Shown piece by piece: positions 1 through 9,684 of a stretch of DNA of 64,000 nucleotides. The position numbers were made by a program, and so were the translations under genes. Under the pieces are notes generated by a model. That model saw only the letters and a list, made by a program, of their open reading frames with translations. It searched no databases and was not told the origin of the DNA. This DNA is from Caloramator sp. mosi_1 (GTDB lineage: Bacteria > Bacillota > Clostridia > Clostridiales > Caloramatoraceae), in contig NZ_CP117677.1 of assembly GCF_028622835.1 (NCBI RefSeq), forward strand, positions 496,001-560,000, in the 5' to 3' direction. Each line of letters starts with the position of its first letter. Position 1 is the first letter of the stretch.

Positions 1-54
1 AGTTATAATATACTTAATACTGATAATAAACAATTCCATAAAATGGTTTAATTC

Positions 55-77
55 ACATTTCACCTGGGTGGCACTTT
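55..77 (+). repeat. 23-bp dispersed repeat, copy 1
   Basis: First of three identical 23-bp copies in the window (others at 4377-4399 and, inverted, 28548-28570); the core reads CACCTGGGTGGCACTTT. This copy ends just before the ribosome site of the alanyl-tRNA editing gene. About 15 further bases upstream also resemble copy 3. I see no clean hairpin in it and do not recognise it. Confidence 0.85.
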
Positions 78-98
78 TTGAGAAAAGGAGAGGTTATT

Positions 99-1267
99 AT
101 GCAAAAGCTGTATTATGAAAATCCATATATTTTTGAATGGGATGCTGAAGTTATAAATCAAATTAAAAAGATAATTTATATTTTGTTGAACTATCAAAAA
201 CAGCCTTTTATCCAGAAGGTGGGGGACAACCAAGAGACTTTGGGATAATTGATGGTTTTAACGTTATTGATTTGTTTGAAGAAAATGATACTGTATATCA
301 CGTTGTAGATAAAAAAATCGAAAAAAATAATGTAAAATGTACAATTGATTTTGAAAGAAGATTTGACCATATGCAAAACCACACAGGACAGCACCTTTTA
401 TCTTCAGTATTCATAACATTGTATGATGCCCCAACAAACAGTTTTCATCTTGGTGATGATTATGTAAGTATAGATATTGGTTTAGAAAATATAACAGACG
501 AGATAGTTAAAAATGTTGAGGATAGAGTGAACGAACTAATTTTTAAAAACATACCAGTTAAATCATACATAGTAAATAATGAAGAAGCTAAAAAATTACC
601 TTTAAGAAAACTCCCGCCTACTGATGTTAATATAAGAATTGTTGAAATCGAAGGAATAGACTACTCTCCCTGCTGCGGCACCCACGTTAGAAACCTTGGG
701 GAAATTGGTATGGTAAAAATTTTAAAAACGGAAAAATATAAGAATATGACACGAGTATATTTTAAATGTGGTAAGAGACTTCTTAGAGATTTTCAAGAAA
801 AAATACAATCATAAACAATTTAAACAAACAGCTATCTGTTCCACAAAATGAAATTCTAAGTAAAATAAACTCTATGCAAAATGAGATTAAAAATTTATCT
901 AAACAGCTAAATGTACAAAAAGAAATTACTTCACAATACATTGCAATGGATTTAATAAAGGATTCTAAAGAAAATATCATATTTAAAATATACGATGATA
1001 AGCTATTTGACGAAATACAAATGATAGGAAATAAACTAACTTCCTTATGTGACAAAGTTGTTATTTTAGCTTCTATCGCCGATAAAAAGTTATATTAACC
1101 CATAATGGAACACTAAAAATTAACTGCGGTCAAATTTTTAAGGAACTTTTGCAAAACTTCAATGGTCGTGGGGAGGCGGTCCAAAATTTGCACAAGGAAG
1201 CTTTGAGAACATAGAAAACCTAAAGAAATTCACAGAAAATCTACTTGATCAAGTTAAAATACAGTAG
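99..1267 (+). CDS. alaX: AlaX/DHHA1-type alanyl-tRNA editing protein (frame interrupted)
   Basis: This is a trans-editing hydrolase expected to deacylate mischarged tRNA-Ala (Ser or Gly) in the cytoplasm. The AlaRS second additional domain carries the zinc motif HTGQH in its first half and CCGTH later, as in AlaX. A C-terminal DHHA1-like part ends in a glycine-rich GRGGGG-PKFAQG segment, so this is the long AlaX form, about 390 residues. The ATG at 99 follows an AAAGGAGAGG ribosome site. The frame breaks four times, at homopolymers 165-169, 798-803, 1084-1088 and 1170-1173; adding one base at each restores a continuous, family-like protein. It is the only long plus-strand gene in the first 28 kb and converges on hcp through a shared terminator. 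Family is certain; tRNA specificity is by family knowledge. Confidence 0.88.
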
Positions 1268-1286
1268 GTAGAACCTACTGTATTTT
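1256..1286. terminator. Bidirectional terminator between alaX and hcp
   Basis: A perfect 14-bp inverted repeat (1256-1269 and 1273-1286) with a 3-base loop has AAAA on the left and TTTT on the right. It overlaps the alaX stop codon and lies four bases from the hcp stop, so it can end transcription in both directions. Confidence 0.9.
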
Positions 1287-1289
1287 AAC

Positions 1290-2929
1290 TTATCCAATCA
1301 TCATTTTAATATCATCATCTACGTTTGTAATACCACCAATTCCAAAGTTTTCAACAAGAACCTTTGCTACATTTGGTGATAAGAAGGCTGGTAGTGTTGG
1401 TCCTAAGTGAATATTCTTAACTCCAAGGTAAAGCAGTGCTAAAAGAACAGTTACAGCCTTTTGTTCATACCAAGCTATGTTGTATACTATTGGTAGCTCA
1501 TTTATATCATTTAGTTCAAATACTTCCTTAAGCTTTAGAGCAATTACAGCAAGTGAATATGAATCGTTACATTGTCCTGCATCTAAAACCCTTGGAATTC
1601 CTCCAATGTCTCCAAGTTCAAGCTTGTTGTATCTGTACTTTGCACATCCTGCTGTTAGAATTACTGTATCCTTTGGAAGTTTCTTTGCAAATTCTGTGTA
1701 GTACTCTCTTGACTTCATTCTTCCATCACAGCCTGCCATAACAACAAACTTTCTAATTGCACCGCTCTTTACTGCTTCAACAACCTTATCAGCAAGTTGT
1801 AATACTTGGTTGTGGGCAAATCCACCAATTATTTCACCTTCTTCTATTTGTACTGGTGGTTTACATCTCTTTGCGTGTTCTATTATTTCGCTAAAATCTT
1901 TATTTCCATTTTCATCTTCCTTAATGTGTTTTGCACCTGGGAATCCTACTACACCAGTTGTGTATAGTCTATCCTTATATGAATCCTTTGGTGGTACTAA
2001 GCAGTTTGTAGTCATTAAAATCGGTCCATTAAATAGTTCAAATTCCTTATCTTGTAACCACCAAGCATTTCCATAGTTTCCAACAAAGTGTTCATACTTC
2101 TTAAAGGCAGGATAGTAGTGTGCAGGAAGCATTTCTCCGTGAGTATAAACATCCACGCCTGTTCCCTTAGTTTGTTCTAATAGTTGTTCTAAATCCTTTA
2201 GGTCGTGTCCACTTATAAGTATCGCTGGATTATTTCTTACACCAATATTAACCTTTGTAATCTCAGGATTTCCATAGGTTGATGTATTTGCCTTATCTAA
2301 AAGTGCCATCACATCAACAGCATATTTTCCTGTTTCAAGTGCAAGTGAAACAAGTTCATCAGCACTAAGTGTGTCATCTAAAGTTGCTGAAAGTGCCCTT
2401 TGCATAAATTTAAATATATCATTGTTTATATACTTAAGTACATAGGCGTGATTTGCATATGCAGCCATTCCCTTTACACCATAAGTAATTAATTCTCTTA
2501 AGGATCTTATATCCTCGTTTTCTGTCTTTAGTATTGATACTTCCTCTGCCTTCTTTTGTGCATCTTCCCTTGATACAACAAAATTTACTGCATCGTGATT
2601 TAGTTTTTTACATCTATTCCTTTAGACTTTAATTCATTCTTTATTTCCTCTCTTAAATTTATTCCCTCAAATACCCTATCGTATATTGCCATATCATCAA
2701 AATTTACATTTGTAATTGTCACAAACAGGCTTTCCATTATAAACCTATCTACATCATCCCTTTGAATTCCATTTTCCTTAGCAGTAAGGTTTACCATTGA
2801 TAAACCCTTTAAAGTATACATTAGTAGGTCTTGACTCTTTGCAACTACATCATTCTTTCCACATACACCTCTTAAGCTACATCCCTTTCCACCTGCAGCT
2901 TCTTGACATTGATAGCAAAACATACTCAT
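1290..2929 (-). CDS. hcp: Hydroxylamine reductase / hybrid-cluster protein (frame interrupted)
   Basis: Hcp is a cytoplasmic Fe-S/Fe-S-O protein acting in nitrosative stress; hydroxylamine reductase and NO reductase activities are known in the family. The N-terminus carries the cysteine cluster ([15 protein letters not shown]...GVCGK). Downstream are the hybrid-cluster ligand regions, including [21 protein letters not shown] and [10 protein letters not shown]. Total length is about 547 residues, usual for the family. The frame breaks once, at the T run 2604-2609; one added base joins the halves without loss. The ATG at 2929 has a GAGGAGGG site seven bases upstream. A CRP/FNR-type palindrome is placed for activation in the promoter. 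The gene stands alone between terminators. Confidence 0.95.
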
Positions 2930-2953
2930 CTGAATCCCTCCTCTTTTTGTTTA

Positions 2954-3002
2954 TACCTTAATTATACTTGCTATATTTTGGGGATTCAGTGATTTATATC
3001 AC
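2954..3002 (-). promoter_or_regulatory. hcp promoter with CRP/FNR-family palindrome
   Basis: On the minus strand a TATAAT box lies at 2966-2961. The inverted repeat GTGATTTATATCAC at 2989-3002 is centred about 41 bases before the predicted start of transcription. This is the class II position for CRP/FNR activators. HcpR, a CRP/FNR-family regulator of hcp in anaerobes, is the natural candidate; assignment to HcpR is inference. Confidence 0.65.
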
Positions 3003-3027
3003 ATAAATAAATTTTTATATGTTTATT

Positions 3028-3056
3028 TTAAAAATAGCACCGTTTATTACGGTGCC
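3028..3056 (-). terminator. Terminator of the DUF2752/CD225 operon
   Basis: A GCACCGT/ACGGTGC hairpin is followed on the minus strand by TATTTTT. The inferred true stop codon of the DUF2752 gene lies inside its left arm. Confidence 0.8.
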
Positions 3057-3462
3057 AGTAGAATAAAAGGATAATATGGAATGTTTCTTAATATCCAATA
3101 TAAAAGAATGACTACTAAAATTATTATATAAGTTTTTTAGTTAGAATAATCTTTTTAAAAATAGGTTTATCATTTATGTATATTCCTATCTCTGAAATAC
3201 AAAAATAAAATACAATTGGAATAGATAAAACCATAGCAGGATTATAGGAAAATGCCTGTTTTATCCTCCCGTGTAACAAATGGTAGTAAGCCCTTGATGA
3301 CCCACAACCTGGACAATAATAACCTGTTATATACAAAAATGGGCAGGTTGGATATAGTGTTACCTCAGGATTATTTTTATAAAAATATAAAACTGAAACA
3401 CAAAATAATAAAAGCATAATATAAAAAGTTTTTTTATTCCTTATACTAACCTTCATATTCAA
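3047..3462 (-). CDS. DUF2752 membrane protein (frame interrupted near its end)
   Basis: Small membrane protein of the DUF2752 family, function unknown. It has an N-terminal hydrophobic helix, then the family signature CPFLYITGYYCPGCGSSRA (about residues 39-57), then a second hydrophobic segment. A stop at 3124 cuts the frame. Adding one base in the T run just above it restores the family-typical tail (WILRNIPYYPF...LLAP) and moves the stop to 3047, inside the terminator. The ATG at 3462 is three bases from the stop of the CD225 gene, so the two form an operon. The cysteine pair suggests metal or redox chemistry at the membrane, which is only inference. Confidence 0.85.
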
Positions 3463-3465
3463 TTA

Positions 3466-3816
3466 TCATCCTGAAACCGCAATAATATAAAATATCCCTA
3501 TTATTAAACCAATAATAAATGAAGCCATACACCACGTTTTTGCCTTATCTGACGCTTCCTGTGCACCGTAATAGTCTCCAGCTGCCCATTTTGTATCCAC
3601 TTGAGCTGCATAAACTATTGCAACAATTCCAAAGGGCAAACAGCAAAACAACGTTACCAAAATAGCCTGAGCTAAATATGTTGGTGGTTTATCTGCTAAA
3701 CTTGGCCTAATATTTTTATAACCATAGTAAGTTTGTGTATCCCTTAGTTTAGTTCCACAATTTAAACAATAAAAAGCATCATCAGGACATTCTTGTCCAC
3801 AATTTTTACAATACAT
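3466..3816 (-). CDS. Zinc-ribbon CD225/dispanin membrane protein
   Basis: A 116-residue protein begins with a zinc ribbon (CKNCG...CLNCG, residues 3-21). It continues as a CD225/dispanin (IFITM-like) domain with two membrane helices: one around residues 46-70 with CCLPFGIVAIVYAAQV, and one at the C-terminus. CD225 proteins sit in membranes; bacterial members have no established reaction, and they are often encoded next to DUF2752 proteins, as here. The frame is intact. The ATG at 3816 follows a weak AAGGGGAAT site. It is the first gene of a two-gene operon. Confidence 0.85.
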   Translation of the reverse strand: MYCKNCGQECPDDAFYCLNCGTKLRDTQTYYGYKNIRPSLADKPPTYLAQAILVTLFCCLPFGIVAIVYAAQVDTKWAAGDYYGAQEASDKAKTWCMASFIIGLIIGIFYIIAVSG

Positions 3817-3920
3817 AAAAATTCCCCTTGAATAGACTATTACATTTTATTCGATTATTGTTTGTGTTATTCGTATATTTTCTATATACAATTTTGTATT
3901 AGTTTTAACCCATAAAAATC

Positions 3921-3947
3921 ACCCAAGTGAATTTTACACTTGGGTGA
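3921..3947. terminator. Hairpin terminator, second of a tandem pair after acyP
   Basis: A perfect 10-bp inverted repeat CACCCAAGTG / CACTTGGGTG with a 7-base loop is followed on the minus strand by ATTTTTAT. It backs up the hairpin at 3973-4012. Confidence 0.75.
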
Positions 3948-3972
3948 AGCCTTTAAAAAGTCAAGATAAAAA

Positions 3973-4012
3973 GGCCCCTTGAAGGATTACTTTGGTATTT
4001 TTTCAAGAGGCC
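3973..4012 (-). terminator. acyP terminator related to the structured element at 54 kb
   Basis: The 11-bp arms GGCCCCTTGAA / TTCAAGAGGCC form a hairpin that ends on the minus strand in TTTTTAT, a good terminator for acyP. Its first 27 bases (3973-3999) match the subterminal part of the 282-bp element at 53959-54240 with only three differences (GGCCCCTTGAAGGATT is identical). It therefore looks like an internally deleted relative of that element. Confidence 0.75.
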
Positions 4013-4062
4013 ATTTTAAATCAGAGGATATTTTATGTTTAATAACAATCTGGGTAATTTTT

Positions 4063-4335
4063 TTAATAATAAAGTATCTTAAATTTCTTGTCTCCCTTGA
4101 TCTCTATTTCTTCCCTTTCAATATCATCTATTCTTGAAATTCCATTCCCCTTAAGTACAGCATCTAAAAATTTATGTATTTTATCCTCTTCCCCTTCAAC
4201 TTCTGCCTCAACTGTTCCATCATCTAAGTTCTTAACATAGCCACTTAATCCTAAAGCATATGCCTTTGTATAAACAAAATACCTAAAACCTACTCCCTGT
4301 ACTCTACCGCAGAACCTAAATCTATATCTTTTCAT
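4063..4335 (-). CDS. acyP: Acylphosphatase
   Basis: A 90-residue enzyme that hydrolyses acyl phosphates such as carbamoyl or acetyl phosphate. The phosphate-binding loop GRVQGVGFR with its essential arginine sits at residues 11-19, and the catalytic asparagine lies in GYVKNLDDGTVE. Length is that of the stand-alone family and the frame is intact. A GGAGTGG site precedes the ATG at 4335. It is followed by two tandem terminators, so it is probably monocistronic. The 23-bp repeat (copy 2) lies about 40 bases upstream of its start. Confidence 0.95.
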   Translation of the reverse strand: MKRYRFRFCGRVQGVGFRYFVYTKAYALGLSGYVKNLDDGTVEAEVEGEEDKIHKFLDAVLKGNGISRIDDIEREEIEIKGDKKFKILYY

Positions 4336-4376
4336 AAAACCACTCCATCTTATTTATACATAATTTGGAAAATATA

Positions 4377-4399
4377 ACATTTCACCTGGGTGGCACTTT
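4377..4399 (+). repeat. 23-bp dispersed repeat, copy 2
   Basis: An exact copy of the repeat at 55-77. It lies between acyP and the HD-GYP gene and overlaps the stop codon of the latter. Its orientation towards acyP is opposite to that seen at copies 1 and 3, so a common role as a 5' leader is not supported by this copy. Confidence 0.85.
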
Positions 4400-5439
4400 A
4401 GTTAAGTAAAGAGACTATTTTTAAGTCTTTTCTATTCATTAAATCTATAATTTCATCTCCTATTTTAATTATAGGATATGCAACATTTTGGGGTGTTATA
4501 TAGACAATTTCAGCTGCTCGTCCATCATTCAAAACCACCTGCATACCAACATAGTAACTTGCAATGTTATGTAAGAAGGTAAGCAATATTTTTATATCAA
4601 AATTTATGTATCCATCTATTTCAATTATTTTGAAGGCATCAAAAGGCGTCATTCTACCCTTATAGACTCTCTCTTGAGTTAAAGCATCATATACATCGCA
4701 TATAGAAATTATCTTTGCAAACAAACTTATATTATCACCCTTTAATCTTAGTGGATACCCAGAACCGTCTTCCTTCTCGTGATGCATAAGTATACCCTTT
4801 AAAACTTCAAGACTAATACGTTTATCCTGTTTTGCAATTTCATACCCGTACTGTGCGTGTTTTTTCATTATTTCAAACTCATTTTTATTAAGTGGTCCCT
4901 TTTTATTTAGTATTTCCTCAGGAATTTTTGACTTTCCTAAATCGTGCATAACCGCAGCCTTTGTTAACTCTGTAATTACCTCCTCTGAAAGACCAACCCA
5001 TTTTCCAAGGAGCATACTATAAAAGGCTACGTTCAAGCTGTGATTATAGGTGTATTCATCATAGGCTTTAAAACTGGATAAAAATTTAATCACATTATCC
5101 TTTTGTTCCATTTCCACCTTTATATCTTCTGCAATATCAGATATAGCCCCATAATCAAGTTTTTGCCTAATGCTAAATCACCTATTATATTTTTTACTGC
5201 ATCAACATTCTTAGAATATTCTTTTTTAGCTCTTCATATGCATTATTTATTGAATCTACTGAATCACTATCTGAATATATATATATTTGACTTATATCTA
5301 ATTTTTTTAGCTTGTTTATTATAAATTCATTTAAAACTGTACCTTCTGTAATAATTACTGCTCCTGTTTCAGTAATCACATCTAAGGCAACCTTATCACC
5401 AATGCAGCAATCATCGATATTAATAATCCTCTTTTCCAA
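4398..5439 (-). CDS. HD-GYP domain protein, probable cyclic-dinucleotide phosphodiesterase (frame interrupted)
   Basis: A cytoplasmic protein of about 347 residues. An N-terminal DUF3391-like part (IINIDDCCIGDKVALDV) leads to an HD-GYP domain with HDLGKSKIP, HHEKEDGSGYP and DVYDALTQERVYK. HD-GYP enzymes hydrolyse cyclic di-GMP or related nucleotides. All HD and GYP signature residues are visible, so activity is likely. Two frame breaks, in poly-A (minus strand) around 5225 and 5161, are repaired by one base each and give a smooth protein. The ATG at 5439 has a GAGGGG-type site. No partner genes adjoin it; the target nucleotide cannot be read from sequence. Confidence 0.88.
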
Positions 5440-5595
5440 AATATCAGACCCCTCTTACTATATTAACTAATTTATATTATAACATAAAATCTTAAAAATA
5501 CATATTTACCTATATTTTGTAAATTAAATAATTTATAAAAAATATTTTATCTTAGTAAATTAATACAGTATTCATTGTACTATTCTTTCAGTTAT

Positions 5596-7325
5596 TTATT
5601 TCTTTATATATTTCTTTGAATCATAAGTTATTCTTGAAATTTCACTTTCATTTCCTATTCTGTCTACAGCTGTAACAGCATAAATATAATTTTTTTAATA
5701 TCCACTTTATTATCGATAAATATTATCTCTCTTTGTCCCTTTTCTCTTTTATAATGGCTATTATGTTGTTAGGATCGTTTATATTTCCTATTTTATTCCC
5801 ATTAAAACGATAAACAATATAATACATAGATTCATTAGATAAAGAATCCTGCCACTTTATTGATACTTTATTTTTTAAAACAGAAACTTTTAAATAACAT
5901 ACCTTCTTTGGAGATCTATTATCTATCCAAGGCATATTTGGTACAAATGCTTTTGTTCTATATAATTTTTTCAATAAGTTAGTTCCTTCATTATTACTAT
6001 TAACAAGATTTCTTAAACTGAAAAAGCACTGCCCTTTACTTCTTTATATAGCGAGTTGAATTTTATTTGGTTTATTATTTCTTCAGGGTTTTGCCAATCA
6101 GTATCTAATTTATCAGTATATTTGTATACTGCTTGTCCAATATATAGATGACAATTCGTACCCCTTACAACATCTGACCACCAATCTACTAATTCAGCGT
6201 ATGGTGCAGCATTATTTGCAAAAGACCAATAAATTTGTGGAATAATGTAATCAATCCATCCAGATTTTACCCATTTTCGTGTATCCGCATAAATATCATC
6301 ATAACTTGATTGTGATGTTACAGGTGTATGTGAGCCTACACCTTCCTTGCTACCTTCTGGATGTTTTGCAATATGACCCCAAATCCCAAATGGGCTTACT
6401 CCAAATTTTACATATGGTTTCTCCCTCTTAATAGCCTGTGAAACTATTCTAATCATATTGTCAACATTGTTTCTTCTCCATTCCTTTATATCACTATATC
6501 CTTTGCCATATAGTTCAAAAGTATCTTTATCTTCTAAAGCCTCACCAAATACTAAAGGAATCTTTTTACCTGTTACATTGTCTATTTTCGATGTTTTATA
6601 TGGATAAAAATAATCATCAAAGTGTATAGCATCAACATCATATTTTTTAACTATTTCTACAACCGTATCCTTTATAAAATTTTGAACTTCTGGTCTCCCT
6701 GGATCTAAAAATAGTTTATTTGCGAATCTAAGAACACAATCTGGATGAAGCTTGGCAAAATTATTATCTGCTAATTTTACAAGTTCCTCCTTTATAACTT
6801 CATCAGTTGGTTTATCAATTGAAAATCCTTGTGCAACTCTATATGGATTTAGCCAAGCGTGAAACTCCATATTTCTTTTGTGGGTCTCTTCAATCATCCA
6901 TTTTAAAGGATCCCAACCTGGACTTACTCCTTGTTTACCTGTTAAATACTGCGACCAAGGATTTAATTTTGAATTATAAAAAGCATCATTCATAGGCCTT
7001 ACTTGAAAAATTACTGCATTAAAATTCATATTCTGTAATTGATTTAGTATATTTATATATTCCTTTTTAAACTCTTCTTCCGATAAACCTTTTTTGATGG
7101 AAAATCTATATTTGAAACTGTTGAAATCCACACTCCTCTAAACTCACTTTTTTAGGTGTAATTTGCTGTGGTATTTTTATTTGTTCATCGTGTAACAGTA
7201 TTTTTTATCTGAATTGTATTTAAATAATGGTACAAGCTTATCTACAGCCATAACATTTTTTGACTTAAAATTATATTTAATAACAATATCGATGTCAGAA
7301 CTATAATAATATACTTTTTCTTCAT
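5596..7325 (-). CDS. Secreted GHL10 (DUF187) family glycosidase with C-terminal FN3-like domain (frame interrupted)
   Basis: The inferred start is the ATG at 7325, after GATTGAGGTG. It opens a signal peptide (MKKKYIIIVLTSILLLNIIL...VMA). The GHL10 domain follows: EFRGVWISTVSN, FQVRPMNDAFY, PGWDPLKWMIEE, HAWLNPYR, DAIHFDDYFYPY, FGVSPFGIWGH, DYIIPQIYW. An FN3-like domain then runs to a stop at 5596. At least five homopolymer breaks are repaired by one base each. GHL10 proteins include E. coli DigH, which cuts peptide-free peptidoglycan glycan; substrate here is inferred. It is a shorter paralogue of the protein at 19054-23076 (same GHL10 and FN3 order, no SpoIID part, no LPxTG) and lies just downstream of the amino-sugar operon. 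Confidence 0.85.
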
Positions 7326-7465
7326 ACCAAAACACCTCAATCTTTTGAAAACAACTAAAATACACTATACTTAATAAAAATTATATAATATTTTGTGTAT
7401 AATTTAAATAATTATTATGTCTTTTGTAAAAATTTATTTTAATAAGTAAAAAATTGATTTTAAAT

Positions 7466-7498
7466 TAATAAATAGGTCGGGCATAATCCCGACCTATT
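7466..7498 (-). terminator. Terminator at the end of the amino-sugar operon
   Basis: The 11-bp arms AATAGGTCGGG / CCCGACCTATT are followed on the minus strand by TATTAATTT. The hairpin overlaps the ptsH stop codon, marking the end of the operon that starts near 18.9 kb. Confidence 0.85.
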
Positions 7499-7754
7499 CA
7501 TTTAAATTCTCTATTAAATTTTTTAGTGCATCTACTGCTTCTCTTTCATCCTCACCCTCTGCCTTTATTACTATTTCATCTCCCTGTCTTACAGCAAGAC
7601 TTAATAGTCCTAAAAGACTCTTTATATTTACTTCCTTTTCACCCTTTTTAAAAAATATGTTGCTTTTAAACTTTTTTGATTCTGTTACAACCAATGTTGC
7701 TGGTCTCGCGTGAAGACCTGTTTTGTTTTGTACTGTTGCCTTTGCTTCAACCAT
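7494..7754 (-). CDS. ptsH: HPr-type phosphocarrier protein
   Basis: An 86-residue phosphocarrier passing phosphate from enzyme I to PTS EIIA proteins in the cytoplasm. The phosphorylated histidine is in TGLHARPA (residues 12-19). The regulatory serine position lies in NIKSLLGLLSLAV, so HPr kinase control is possible. The frame is intact and a GGAGGG site precedes the ATG at 7754. It is the last gene of the amino-sugar operon, 14 bases after nagB. Because the operon also codes for an EIIABC set, this may be a dedicated HPr made alongside its transporter. Whether a second general HPr exists elsewhere cannot be seen. Confidence 0.93.
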   Translation of the reverse strand: MVEAKATVQNKTGLHARPATLVVTESKKFKSNIFFKKGEKEVNIKSLLGLLSLAVRQGDEIVIKAEGEDEREAVDALKNLIENLNE

Positions 7755-7768
7755 TTTAAACCCTCCAT

Positions 7769-8502
7769 TTATTTAAAATTAAGTTTAGCTGCCGCCTCTT
7801 TATCTAAAATTAAAGTTACATCAGGATGAAGCTGCAGTATTGATGCTGGAACATCTGGTGTAATTGGACCATTTACCATTTTTTCAATTATATCTGCTTT
7901 TTCTTTGCCTGATGCCAAAAGAATAATCTTTCTTGCGTGCATTATTGTCTTTATTCCCATACTTATTGCCATCGTAGGTACTTCTTCTATTGAATTAAAA
8001 AATCTCGAATTTGCCTTTATGGTATCTTCATCAAGCCTTACAAGATGCGTTTTTGCTTCAAATTTAACATCAGGTTCGTTAAATCCAATGTGTCCATTTT
8101 TTCCTATACCTAAAATCTGAAGGTCTATACCTCCAGCCTTTTCTATTTTTTCTTCATATTCTAAACATTCCTTTTCAATATCCTGTGCTCTACCGTTTGG
8201 AATATTAATTTTATTCTTATCTATATCTACGTGTTTAAACAAATGTTCCATCATATAAAAATAATAGCTCTGTGGATTATCTCTATCTAATCCATAATAC
8301 TCATCAAGGTTAAAGGTAGTCACCTCTCTAAAGGTAAACTTCCCTTCACTGTACATTTTTACTATTTCCCTATACATACCAATAGGAGTTCCTCCTGTTG
8401 CAAACCCAATAACACTTTTTGGCTTTAATATTAATTGGCTTGCAACCATATCTGCAGCTTTTTGCTTAACTCTTCGTAGTTTTCTGTCACAATTATTCTC
8501 AT
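7769..8502 (-). CDS. nagB: Glucosamine-6-phosphate deaminase (frame interrupted near its start)
   Basis: Converts glucosamine-6-phosphate to fructose-6-phosphate and ammonia, the last step before glycolysis. Diagnostic segments are ATGGTPIGMY, TFNLDEYYGL with the catalytic aspartate, GIGKNGHIGFNEP, and the C-terminal TPDVPASILQLHPD. The true start is the ATG at 8502 after AGGAGGG, giving MRIIVTENYEELSKKAA. One base is missing in an A run near 8460, which hides the first 18 residues. Length is about 244 residues, typical of the short Gram-positive form. It lies 54 bases after nagA in the operon. Confidence 0.95.
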
Positions 8503-8556
8503 AAAAACCCTCCTATATTTGGTAAATCTCAGTTAAGGGCAACTGAAAACTAACTT

Positions 8557-9684
8557 TTATGCCGTAAAGACAACTTCTCCATCTATTATTGTTAACTTAA
8601 CCTCTATATCTTCATTAAAAATTATAATATCTGCTTTTTTACCTTTTTAATACTACCAATTCTGCTGTCTTCATTAATAACTTTTGCTGGATTTAAAGAG
8701 GCCATCTTGACAGCATCTACTATATTTATTCCTAAATTTTTACATTTAGCACAGACCTATTTATAGTAAGGATACTTCCTGCAAGAGTACCGTCTTCAAG
8801 TCTTGCTGAAGTCTTATCCACATAAACCTCCTGTCCACCTAAGTCATATACCCCTTCCTTCATACCTCCTGCTCTCATAGAATCTGTTATTAAAACAACC
8901 TTATCAGTTCCCTTTATATTTATTAATAGCTTTACTGCCTCAGGATGAACGTGGATAAAGTCAGCAATGACCTCTGAGGTTATATGCTGATTAAGTACAG
9001 CACCAACTGCTCCTGGTTCTCTATGATTGAAGGGACTCATTGCATTAAAGGTGTGGGTAGCGTGACTTATCCCCTTTTTATTGCCTCTATTGCAATATCA
9101 TAGGTTGTACTTGTATGCCCCATTGAGAGAACAATATTTTTATTTTTGAAACATATTCTATAAAACTTAATGCATCATCCACCTCCGGTGCCATTGTTAT
9201 TATTTTTATTACATCAATATAATCCTTTATAAAATCATATGTCGGAGGTATTATATACTTTTCATCCTGTGCTCCTTTGTATTTTTGCTTATAAAAGGTC
9301 CTTCTAAATGAACTCCTAAAACCTTTGCTCCCTTTACCTTATCTTTATAACTTCTAACATTTTCAAGTGCACTATATATTAAATCCTTTGACATTGTCAT
9401 CGTAGTTGGTAAAAGGCTGTAGCACCATACTTTGTGATGGTTTTACTTATATTTTGAAGTGCTTCATAGCTTGCATCCATTGTATCGCTACCACCTGCAC
9501 CGTGTATATGTATATCAATAAAGCCAGGTGATACATAGTTACCGTCAGCGTCAATTATTTTATAGTCAGCTTTATTTATTTCTTTTTCATCCACAATATC
9601 AATAATTTTTTCGTCAAAGATTAAAGCTTTACCCTGAAGCACTTCCTCTTCTGTTATTATTCTACCGTTTATTATAGCCTTCAT
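8557..9684 (-). CDS. nagA: N-acetylglucosamine-6-phosphate deacetylase (frame interrupted)
   Basis: Removes acetate from GlcNAc-6-phosphate. This amidohydrolase shows the metal site IDIHIHGAGG, the glutamate in HLEGPF, histidines in MGHTST and THTFNAMSPFNHREPG, and the catalytic aspartate in ITDSMRAGG. It is cut into several pieces (breaks near 9405, 9320, 9140, 9080, 8745 and 8645), each repaired by one base in a homopolymer. The restored protein is about 378 residues and normal for the family. The ATG at 9684 overlaps the restored murQ stop (ATGA), so translation is coupled. It sits between murQ and nagB, as expected for the route MurNAc-6P, GlcNAc-6P, GlcN-6P, Fru-6P. Confidence 0.93.

Noticed and set aside
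55-101. Possible T-box riboswitch before the alanyl-tRNA editing gene (GGGTGGCAC resembles the T-box core)
   Set aside because: The ACCGCG part, the specifier stem and an antiterminator fold are missing, and the same 23 bases occur at two sites unrelated to tRNA genes.
99-1267. Programmed frameshifting in alaX and other broken genes
   Set aside because: Breaks occur at different homopolymers in almost every gene, always as a missing base, with no slippery-site plus stem pattern.
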